Part shown: positions 11,717-20,395 of the stretch, piece after piece | Layout of the letters: the number at the start of each line of letters is the position of its first letter | Position numbering within the stretch: position 1 is the stretch's first letter | Origin: Diplocarpon mali | Lineage: Eukaryota; Ascomycota; Leotiomycetes; Helotiales; Drepanopezizaceae | DNA: 29,138 nucleotides | Assembly: GCA_024741835.1 (NCBI GenBank) | Contig: JAENRP010000451.1 | Location: forward strand, 1 to 29,138 | Direction of reading: 5' to 3' | Notes under the pieces: generated by a model | The model's database searches: none | What the model saw: the letters and a program-made list of their open reading frames with translations, nothing else | Told to the model about the DNA's origin: nothing | Made by a program: the position numbers and the translations under genes

Positions 11717-12073
11717 CTATGTTATACCCAAAAGAAGATGGAAGTCCTTATCGCTATATGTGTTCCATAGGCGGATGAAAGCCTCTACAGGACGCCATAT
11801 TCCTATAATACCAATACTGAAGTCAGTGTAGTGAGTGAGCTTAGTAGAATTACCGTCAGCAACATTTATAGTAAGGCCTCCTAGGCCTTTGTTCAAGAGG
11901 GGGTGCATTAGTAGGCCTAGGTATCTTACTAGTCCAATTGATATGATTACCATATTAGAGCCAGGGTCTACTTGTGATATCCCAGCTAGAAGGGCAACCT
12001 GCACAGTCTGTTCTCCCTTCTTTATTGATACTATTGCTAGGACTCGGAAAGCTTTTCCTACTATCTTAACCAA
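11717..12073 (-). pseudogene. Protease region of the gypsy element
   Basis: An open segment of about 118 codons contains AGISQVDPGSNMVIISIGLV and, near its end, FHLLLGIT. This is the pattern of a retropepsin-like aspartic protease: the D-x-G flap-proximal motif and a later hydrophobic-hydrophobic-G motif. The segment has no ATG where one would be needed and is read as part of a polyprotein. It stays open over its length but is isolated by stops on both sides. Confidence 0.65.
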
Positions 12074-12166
12074 TAGGGCAACTGTCTTTAGGCTTACTAA
12101 GGCAGTAGGCGATATGGCGAGCTTAGCACAATATGATTGTTCCTATGCCATTCTCTCAGCTGTCTT

Positions 12167-12589
12167 CTAAGCGGCCTTCTTTGCTAGTATCTTCTTTATC
12201 TTCTTAGGGGTAGGACGGGTCGATAGTTCCTTGAACGCTAAGGTTACTTCTAGTAATAGTTGAAATAGCTGAAGGAGGGAGACTTCAGTCTTGAACTTCT
12301 CAGCCAGCTCTATAAAGTTAATAGGACCGTCTCTAAGCCTGCTAATAATCTCGCGCGATTGCTTAGCCTTCCTTAGCTTCTTGGGCTTAGTGAACTTGAT
12401 GGCAGGTTCCTCTTCCTCATTCAGGATGTCTTCCCTTTTAATATGCCTCTTCTTAGACGGGCCATTTTCAGATAAGAAGGAATCTATAGTAAGCATAGGG
12501 AATTCTGAAAAGTCGATTAGGGTATCAAGGGTTGGAGGTAGATCTTCATATGTTTTTAGTGCTAATTTATGCCCAATCTTATAGAGCAT
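12167..12589 (-). pseudogene. Gag-pol linker segment of the gypsy element
   Basis: About 140 codons, rich in Lys and Glu, between the gag zinc knuckle and the protease. It includes RLRDGPINFIELAEKFK and ends in a lysine-rich KKIKKILAKKAA. I cannot assign a fold. Its position and charge suggest a linker or nucleic-acid-binding part of the polyprotein. It is one of the longest intact stretches left in the element. Confidence 0.45.
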
Positions 12590-12799
12590 GCTAGTGTGGT
12601 ATCTGCCTTAGGTATTGTATCCTACAGAGGGGTTTGATGCTTATAATAAGAAGCTGGCACTCTTAAACTGGTCGAATGGGATCTCAATCGCGGCATTTGA
12701 AGATGAGGGAGTTGATCTTCCACCCAATTGTATAGTAGGAGGGGTATATGACGGTGACTGTGTTCGGCTCGTTGATAGAGCAAAGTCTTATAATAGTGT

Positions 12800-14020
12800 A
12801 TAAGAGTGTTGCCATTCACCCGAGCATTAGAGGTAATCATCTGGAGTTACTAATGCCATATATGATATAAGGTTGCTAACGATCTCCTATGTATACTCTT
12901 ATTCCCATTTCTCAGCTAGCGTAGTACTCGTATCGCACTTAGTAGCAAAGTGACCTACATTTATATAACGGAAGCAAATAGGGCCTATGTCTTTGGAATA
13001 TGGCTTGGAGCCATTGATGATCGGGTTGTTAGACAGCGAGCAGGGTGGTTTTGCATCTGTTCTAGCGCGTAGCGCATTGCGACGATCCTAGTATAGTAGT
13101 TGCGTAGGCATATTGGTCTTTTATATATAATCACTAGTAGTTTATGGCTATTGCTATTAGTTGGATATGCTCTAAGATTGCTAGTAGGTATGATTAGGCT
13201 TTTGTCTATACGCGTGTGATAGTGCTTTTAGCTCCTCCTTAGTGTATCTGTACAGTGACGGCGGTATAGGAGGGTACTCGACAGGCCTGGACGATGGATA
13301 TAGGTGCCCACTTACAATACTAAGTTCTGCTAGCAATTCTAATATGGATTTCCCTTATATATAGATGGCTTAGTATTGTTCGAGCTCTTGTTTCTCAGCA
13401 GCTCGAGCTTCGTAATCTCTTAGCTTCTTTATATTATTCTCAGTGCTGAGGATAGTGTTGTATACCTTATATAGGCCATAGTATGCATCGTCATCTTTAA
13501 GGACAAGGTTTCTCCTCAACTCGGCCGAAGCTAGGCCTTCGATGAACGATAAGACAACATTAGATAGTGAGAAGGCTTCTATATCACTAAGTGGTTTATT
13601 ATTCGTACCTAGTAGTAGGTAGTCGCGGCAATAGCATCTGGTGATAAGGTCTTATGCTCGTTGGTAGTATGATTATAGAGACTTATCTTTGCCTTAGGAG
13701 AGGTTACGCAGCTCCAGTTGGATATTTGAACCTAGTATACCTTGTGATATACTTCTGAACTGAATATTCATAGCCTTTGTAAAGTTCTCGACATCATTAG
13801 TGGTAGCGTTAGCTAGATTCTCTATGACCGGTCTCCATCTAAGTGAGTTGTCTAGCCATATTGCTGCTCTACCTTCAAAGAGTATATTTACTGCTTCAAA
13901 GAAGTCTGGTAGAGTAGTATATCCTAGCTTCTGGAGGTCCCTATTCAGTCTTGCTATCCATCGAGCACTTAAGACATTTGTTCCATCAAACTTTCCGCTA
14001 AGGGGGTAGTCACAGTTCAT
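12800..14020 (-). pseudogene. Gag region with damaged zinc knuckle
   Basis: The N-terminal part starts at an ATG at 14020 (MNCDYPLSGKFDGT) and stays open to 13694, with a capsid-like helical stretch (FFEAVNILFEGRAAIWL, then FTKAMNIQFRSIS). At 12976-12935 the zinc knuckle reads CFRYINVGHFATKC. The expected pattern is C-X2-C-X4-H-X4-C, so the second Cys is Tyr, a G-to-A type change. Stops cut the stretch between. Gag would form the particle shell if intact. Confidence 0.75.
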
Positions 14021-14383
14021 AGTTACTAGTGATAGTGGTGACAATGTATATGGTGTGAGAAGCCGTCTCAGTTCAGCGTTGATAGAGCTGGAGTCTCTTC
14101 CGTGTTAAGGTAGGTAGTAGCTGCTGATGTCGATAGCTCGAATGAGTTTATCGAATGAATCGTTGTATTCCTCAGATGACTCTAATAGCAGGGACGACAC
14201 TGTTCTCGAGAATCCTTCCAAGTTTTCTTGAGTTCGCATAGAGTCGTTCCTCGATTATTAAGGTCTTGTACAGAGGTATAGTACAGGGGTATAGTATAGA
14301 GAGACTTCAAATGAGACGCGTATTGACGACGCGTATTGTACGTGTGCAGAGGTGGTATGACGTGATGGTCAACGTTAGGGAGG

Positions 14384-14437
14384 GAGCGTATGCCCGTATT
14401 GACGTGTCAAGAGCGTATGCCCGTGTTAACGTGTCAA
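14384..14437. repeat. 27-bp tandem duplication in the element leader
   Basis: Two adjacent 27-bp copies (14384-14410 and 14411-14437) both begin GAGCGTATGCCCGT and end ACGTGTCAA. They differ at two positions, A/G and G/A. They lie about 95 bp inside the 5' LTR, in the untranslated leader ahead of gag. Confidence 0.9.
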
Positions 14438-14516
14438 GAGCTCGAATTGCCTTAAGAGAGTATGTGACAGGGGAATCTGAGATGATAGGGGAGATCTGAG
14501 ATGAGGCTGACTTCTT

Positions 14517-14533
14517 CCCTGCGTAGGTCACCA
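14517..14533 (-). other. Primer-binding site candidate
   Basis: Directly after the 5' LTR on the minus strand the sequence reads TGGTGACCTACGCAGG, counting the last LTR base. A TGG start at this position is what pairing to a tRNA 3' CCA end would need. I did not match it to a particular tRNA. Confidence 0.4.
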
Positions 14534-14683
14534 GAAAATGTGGGAAACAAGGGAGGTGGTTGGTTCTGAGAAGCAAGGTTGTATTTCTCAGGAGTGGTTG
14601 TACCACAAAAAGTAATTATATACATGGTGGGTTCATGCCTGAGGCATCTGCTGACTACTCCACGCTAGTAGTCCACATCTTTT
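14533..14683 (-). repeat. 5' LTR of the gypsy element
   Basis: 151 bp, gap-free match to 7361-7511 with six transitions. At each differing site this copy keeps the G or C state, so it looks like the less mutated copy. It is followed by the second GCTGG target copy. Confidence 0.95.
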
Positions 14684-14688
14684 GCTGG
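14684..14688. repeat. Target-site duplication, right copy
   Basis: GCTGG immediately after the right LTR, identical to 7356-7360. The surrounding sequence is not similar, which supports a true duplication made at insertion. Confidence 0.85.
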
Positions 14689-14957
14689 TGAGAATCGAGT
14701 TTGAATCTCTAGTGGTGTCTGGGATTCTTGATTTTACAGCAATGTCAATAAGCACTCAAGTAACTTCGTGATCAACGCGGAGGTTCCGTCCTGCGAGCAC
14801 CGAGCGCCGAACTTCGCGGTATGCGTCAAACTCTTTAACACCAAGGATGCAATGTGTGTTGTGTATGCACTCACTTCGCATTATTGACTTACTTTGGCAT
14901 ACGAAGGGTGACGTTGTCCACAGCAAGAAGCCGGCGGGTCAAGGCAAAGCCACCATT
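14684..14957 (-). pseudogene. 5' part of a gene split by the retrotransposon
   Basis: On the minus strand a coding-like segment 14957-14903 (ALTRRLLAVDNVTL) can be joined through a 70-bp GT-AG intron (donor GTATGC, 14902-14833) to 14832-14684 (QFDAYREVRRSVLAGRNL and, later, RIPDTTRDSNSILT). The joined frame then continues in phase into 7360-7203 once the element is removed. One in-frame TGA sits at 14756-14758, and a TAA at 14958-14960 closes the upstream side. A separate short ATG frame starts at 15068 (MSSAAFDLRELPRTLG) and could be its first exon, but I could not connect it with good splice sites. Product unknown. The gene seems to have been decaying before, or since, the insertion. Confidence 0.45.
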
Positions 14958-15132
14958 TTACATACAGGCCATATTAAATCGAGCCAGAAACTACAATAGC
15001 TCGATCAAAGCTGGAAATGCGCCCAACGTCCGTGGTAATTCTCTCAAGTCAAACGCCGCAGAACTCATCACGTCGTAAGGGAAACATATCTACAGACCAA
15101 CCCAACCCAACCCATTGATATCAGTGTGCATC

Positions 15133-16540
15133 TCAATCGATGACCTCGGCCTTAACGTTGGCAATGTACTTGTGACGCGTGCTCCATTGTGAGTTGAAGT
15201 ACTTCTCGAAGTTCTGGCACTGGATGTAGATTGGGTCGCCTTCCTTCCAGTACTCGTAGCAGTTCTTGAAGATCTGGCGGACGTCCTTCTCAAATTCGGC
15301 TGAAGTGCTGTACTCATTTCGTTCCATCTTGCACTTGATGGTGGCCAGATCCATCGGTTTCTTGATGACCTCCAAGTAGTTTGGAACATTGTCCTGGGCG
15401 GGTTGAACAGGGTGCCTGAAGGCCTTGACGAGTCGAGTCCAGTAGCCGGGACCGAGGATCATGCGATCGATCATACCGCGGCAGAACTCGAGATCCTTCT
15501 CGGCAGACAGGGGCGTAGCTTCGAGGGCAGAGGCTTGCATCTTGCTCTTGCAGCGAACGGGCTCAGAGCGACGAGCTTGCTTCTTGACAAACGGCTTGAC
15601 CTCGTGCGGATCGTCGGTACCAGCGGGGCCGATACTCACGTCCGTCTTGCGACCGCGCTTTGTTGAGGGACGAGGCGGGTCGAGGTCGGTTTCTGCTTGT
15701 AGCATTGGCGGCATAACATGCTGTTGTCTTAGGCCCTGGGGCGTGAAGACCGGAGTAGCGGGGAGATCACTCATAACGATGACGAGTTCGCTAAGGATCT
15801 CTTGAGGGAGTGATTTGGCGAACGCTTGGCGTGCTTCTGGAGATGTCCGCACTGGAATGATTAGTGATTTGCGAGACAGACCGTCGATACATACTGTGCT
15901 CTGCAGACCATCCTATTAGCATATGCCTCAAACCGCTACCGTCGTCGGTCTCCTTCCAGGCCTGAATGAGAAGTGGGGTTCCAGGAATCAACGAGGTCTC
16001 TTGACGACGTTCAGACATGCAGTCGAGAACAGCGACACGTAGCGGGGCCATTCGCAGCTTCGTAGCCAGCTTCCACACGCCTATGAGGAGAGGGTAATCG
16101 GGAATGTCTTTTCCATGCGCCTTGTCGTAGACCTTGCCAGTATAGACGAAGTTCATAAAGCAGCCAAAGACATCTGGGGTGGTATCTGGAAGCTTCACGA
16201 CATGCTCGATCTGACCTTCGCGGCCATTTTTCGCAAACCAATCGCGGTAGTATGGGGATTGGGCGCACAGGAGGTCTTTTTGGAGACCAAATGGAATCTC
16301 ATCTGGGCCGACTAGAACGATAGCGAAGATGGGATGAGCCTCACTACATGAAAGTTATCAGTCGGAAGACTGGAAGATGGGAGATGGGATAAGATTTGCT
16401 CACTGCCAAGACACTGTGCCTGAGGATTCCGTTCCCTCTGCAGTCAGATCAAGGCCTTGGTAGGATATCTTCTGGTTTCTCGGGGTAGTTGGACGAGAAG
16501 TTGGAGGTGGGAGATGCTGGGCAGTACGGGGGTTGGTCAT
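15133..16540 (-). CDS. BTB/POZ domain plus bromodomain fusion protein
   Basis: Probably a nuclear chromatin-associated adaptor. Three exons give 434 aa: 16540-16404, 16343-15895 and 15851-15133, introns 60 and 43 bp, both in phase. Residues about 48-155 are a fungal BTB/POZ domain (HPIFAIVLVGPDEIPFGL, SPYYRDWFAKN, LPDTTPDVFGCFMNFVYTGK), followed by the C-terminal BTB extension typical of fungal proteins (MRTSPEARQAFAKSLPQEIL). A basic stretch with STKRGRKT could be a nuclear signal. Residues about 316-418 are a BET-like bromodomain (NYLEVIKKPMDLATIKCKME, FEKDVRQIFKNCYEYW). The acetyl-lysine-binding Asn expected after NCYxY is Trp here. The start is uncertain: the frame is open without ATG back to about 16785, so an upstream exon could add residues. 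The fusion is supported by a phase-compatible intron with good GTATGT donor and CTAAT branch. Confidence 0.85.
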
Positions 16541-18279
16541 CTGGACAGGCGACGAAGCTCGCTGCTTAAGCTGAGCTGGGGCCGAATCTTTGTAGGCAAT
16601 GGTCGATGAGCCGTAATACGCGAGTTCCTCAGCCGTGAAAAGGCTGTTAGATCGGTTGAAAGTCAGTTTCTCTTGAAAGTACGATTTTGATCCTGGCCTG
16701 TAGGCGGTGGCCGAGGGGCAAACCTCATGGTTCGAGGGGGACCTGAAAGCCGAGCCACTTGACAGGATTTGAGAGCGCAATAGATAGACTCATATCACCT
16801 GAGTTCAAGTATGGGAAAATACTCGATGATACAAGAAAGATCTGAGCTGCGGCGTGTAGAAATGTGTACAGCTGATTGCGCCGTCGAACAACCCATGCCG
16901 CTACAATTCAGATAACGCATTTTGCGAGAGTGCGCTGGATTTTTCGATGAGTGGCACTTATCAGACATACCTTGATGCTTCTTCTCCTTTTTCAATGGAT
17001 GAATTCATTGCATCGGCGGGATGATACCCATGAACATGAGTCTGGTCGATGAAGCTCATTGTAGTGTTTGGAAAGAGAGTTTGTCTTCCTGAAAATTACG
17101 TTCATCGAGATATACATCAGATGTGCTTTTCGCCTAGGGCTCACGCCGCATGCTAGTAATGATAATAACAACAACAGAGCTCTAAGACTTCTTTCGCCTT
17201 GAGATGGACACGAGATACGATTTAAGCTTTGTTTACATGCAAGAATATACTTCTGGACTCAACTAGCGACCACTGATTACTAACTCACTGGTCCCTGATT
17301 TCCAGGCTTTTGAGGAACTCCTGTTGTAGATCACAGGACAGAACCAGGGTATGTCATATACTTCCTAACCTCTGTGGTTTACATTTATTAATCTCTTATA
17401 ATTGAATTCACTAGTTGCTTACAGATTCTTATCAATGCAAAGAAACTGACTAGGCTAAGAAAATCATAGCAACTGCTTTAAGTGGGCTAATAAACCATCT
17501 TGACTCCTTTACATCATGTCTTCCTTGGCCTGAGAGAGGCTAGCTCAACTACCTTGGAATTCTTGAAATTACCCTATTTGCACCTGTCAGGCCTCTGGTC
17601 TTCTCAACCTAAATTGTCCCTGGTCTCTCATCGTCCACCATCCAGCAGACTGCAGCCGAAGCAGATAACCTGACTATTTTTTTTGTACACGGCGCTATAT
17701 AGATCGCTGATATATTTGCACCTCTTACATTGATGAAACCCAGCCCCCTCCTGCTCTGGATCTCCATTTTCGCTGAACCATCTCCGATATCTGTCGCATT
17801 TGGCTAAGTGTACGTTACTCTTATAGCTGTAAAAGGTACAGCGTCTTCACCTCGTCTGTATGAATCAAGTCGTGCTTAGCACCCATGGGTGATAGTAGTC
17901 ATTCTGGGCTCAGATTTAGTTTGACTTACTTAGCTAAGGGAGTTCTTCAGTAATTTAAATGGCCCTGTCTCCAAAAGTCTGCAAGTTTACCGCCTATAGA
18001 ACCCTATATCAAGGACTATGCTGCGAAGAATAAATGAAAAGTCCAGGCCAGAACCAAGAGTACAACCTAAGATAATTCACTCTAAAACGCCTTCTATTGT
18101 CCATCATCCAACCCTGCGGCATGTCAAGCACCAATCATTTAACTCCTGCGCAAAATATTCTAAGAAAATTTCACGTCTTACCAAATACCAAGTGTCTGGC
18201 AACCGAAAGCAGGTCCAGAATATAGGAAAAAACAACGCAATTAACAAAAACAAAGTCGCGACGAGAGCAGCTTCATAGA
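16541..18279. other. Intergenic, no supportable gene
   Basis: It holds the 5' flank of the BTB-bromodomain gene (possible extra 5' exon up to about 16995) and the 3' flank of the Argonaute pseudogene. Between about 17200 and 18000 the sequence is A/T-richer with stops in all frames. It might be an old, mutated repeat, but I recognise no transposase or LTR in it. Confidence 0.5.
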
Positions 18280-20395
18280 CTAGAGATATAACATGGTATC
18301 GACCAGTCTCGGGTGCCATGGGTTCTGGTGGGTATTTTTGCGAGGCATCCATACGCGAGGATCAGAAATGTAACGTGGAACATACCGAGGCTTACTGCCA
18401 TGAGCTCCAATATCGCCAGGCTCTGCGGCAGACGAAGATACAGCTCCCTTAGATGGCGATGATTTCGGGGATCCTTTTCCGGGACCCATACTTTGGGGCG
18501 GAGAAGCGGTTATGTATGAGCCTTCGAGGGCTGGCCTCATGTCGCACCGAAGCCGATCGCATAATATATCAGCGTATCGCGCCGGGGTACATACAGTATG
18601 AGACTATCTTGGTGACCCGAGCACTAGAATAGCATAAATTGTTTTTCTATGTTCGTTAGCAGAGTCGTCGTTGAGTATATCTTTTTTTTTTTTTTCACTT
18701 CCAACTTTCTGGAGGTCCCCGGCAGTGTACTTGTCATTGAGGACGACTACGTACAGCGTGCTGCGAGCAGTGCCGAGCTTACTGTAGTGGTTCTATAGAT
18801 AGAAGCTCCATTTGTACGGAATAACGACTTTGCTATCGACCAAGGTGCCCCCCGGAAGATTCTTGGACAATGAAAGCTCAGTGTAGAATCTTGCATGGTG
18901 TCTCTTGGTAACGACGATCAGCGTAAACCTAGATTTCCACCTGCCATTGTTCGGGATTGCTTTGCTCTTCTCCAGCATTAAAGAATTAAATGCATTCTGG
19001 CCCCCTCCCATGATCTGATGCTTTCTTCGCGGAGAACGATTCCGTACTGGCTCTCGCTGGCACCGTCCCTATAGAAGAGGCCGTTTCCTGGGTAATTCAC
19101 ATCCGCACGAACGATCATTGATTGTATCTTTATGGGCGCTTGTAAAGTCCTGAGTCGAAATCATCGCCATGCGTTCAATCCAGTGTCTGACGCCTTTCAT
19201 CTTGAAAATGATTTTCAGTCTTTTTGAGAGGTTAGACCATATGATCGCGGGTGGAAGTATTGACGAATAGGCGCACCATATGTTCGCGGCCAGTTTCTCG
19301 TCGCCTCCGATTTTTTCTAGTTCCTATCTGGTGACGCATGCGCAGGGAATATCATTGCTGCCCTCTGCTCATCTCCTGATCTCTTCATACATGGGTATGC
19401 CTCTTCTAGGAAGAATGATTAAGAGAAATGGAACAACACCTGCATTCTTCAATGGCACTTGAATTCCTGATACTTGCTATCAAGAATACCGGTCCATGCT
19501 TGCAGAAAAATTTGTCGGGTAGAGATTTTATGGTCTGGCAAATTATGGGGGGGTCTGCCCAGGCGATAGTAATATTGGTTCCCATTCTATACCGTTCCTT
19601 TTTCGCACCCAAATTACCTAAATCTTCGGCGTATTGCTCGAGAAGACCGATTTGTTGGCTCGATGGGAGAACCAACATGTGCGTACGCCCTCGAGGCAAC
19701 AGCAAAGAGCCCTGCTCGGCCTGATTCCACTCACCGTCAATGACCTTGACTTTGTCGCGCTGGCGGTTTTGATTGTATATAACGTTTGGCCCGGGCACAT
19801 TGGCTTCCTCTATGGGCACGAATGCTGAATTCGTTGTCATCCCGAAAGTCTGTCTGGGTTTTTGGTGAAAGAGCACACAAGGTGGCCTTCACAGGGTCGA
19901 CTTGGTTTATAAGAATTTGAGGCGTGCCCAAGGCCAAGCAATCGAAGGCCGTGGTTCTGAACCAATTGTTTGTCCTTGTCGGGGCTTTTGGTGGCCGCTT
20001 TCACCATCGTATCCTCCCCGAACACCCTTTCGACCGATTTCCTGGCTACCTGCCAATCCATAATGGTCAAATGACTGGCGGGGTACCAGATCTGCCGATT
20101 TTGATTGCCAACATTGATACAAGGTCCACTCAGATCTGCAGTCCTTGGCTTGTAGGCCGGATATTCTGGATGAATGATCAGTGATTGTGCCAATGCTCGG
20201 GATTCGAAATACCGATTTCAAAATCATATCCAATGGCTTACTATTTTTGAGATAGTCCGAAAAGGCCATTTTTTTGCTTTCAATTTCAAACACTGCCTGG
20301 GAGACTTTGTTGTCATTCTCCTAGAGTGAATATTTCCGTACGACTTACGATGGTCCATCCTCACAACTAATTCAACATCCTACGGCATCTCGCCG
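18280..20395 (-). pseudogene. Argonaute (QDE-2 type) pseudogene, N-terminally truncated
   Basis: A decayed RNA-silencing slicer gene. In order on the minus strand: linker 1 remnant (VVRMDHRKSYGNIHS, about 20370); PAZ region (HPEYPAYKPRTADLSGPCIN, NVGNQNRQIWYP); linker 2 (LVQNHGLRLLGLG, then EANVPGPNVIYNQNR and KVIDGEWN); MID (AGVVPFLLIILPRRG, PMYEEIRR); PIWI (MIVRADVNYPG, FYRDGASESQYGIVL, LIVVTKRHHARFY, LGTARSTLYVVVLND, NNLCYSSARVTKIVS, CTPARYADILCDRLRC). The C terminus HPRLVDTMLYL ends at a TAG (18280-18282), the normal Argonaute end. Introns can be placed at 20241-20196, 19489-19447 and about 18708-18654. Damage: stops at 19369-19371, 19324-19326 and 18793-18795; frameshifts near 20305, 19880-19915, 19025 and 18570. 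Roughly 80 residues of PIWI are missing at about 19083-19092. The N domain is not found upstream. Confidence 0.88.

Larger units (their letters stand above)
7361..14683 (-). mobile_element. Full-length, inactivated Ty3/gypsy LTR retrotransposon
   Basis: A 7.3-kb element on the minus strand, bounded by 151-bp LTRs and a GCTGG duplication. Read from right to left the order is 5' LTR, leader with a tandem repeat, gag with zinc knuckle, protease, reverse transcriptase, RNase H, integrase, GPF/Y module, polypurine tract and 3' LTR. Integrase after RNase H places it in Ty3/gypsy rather than Ty1/copia. Every coding part is cut by in-frame stops, mainly TAG and TAA, and several catalytic residues are changed, so it cannot be autonomous. 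The sequence is enriched by eye in TA dinucleotides. The six LTR differences are all CpA to TpA, which points to RIP. Confidence 0.95.

Noticed and set aside
14307..14606. Minus-strand 99-codon frame running into the 5' LTR
   Set aside because: It lies in the untranslated leader and LTR of the retrotransposon, contains the 27-bp repeat in translation, and lacks gag features.
18104..18352. Minus-strand frame with a hydrophobic segment, like a small membrane protein
   Set aside because: It overlaps in another frame the C-terminal tail of the Argonaute remnant, which is better supported by family motifs, and has no neighbouring evidence of its own.
18682..18695. A 14-base poly(T) run (poly-A on the minus strand) as a sign of retroposition
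   Set aside because: It falls inside a sequence that reads as an Argonaute intron (TGCTAAC branch and ATAG end), with coding blocks in order on both sides, so it is not a retroposed 3' end.
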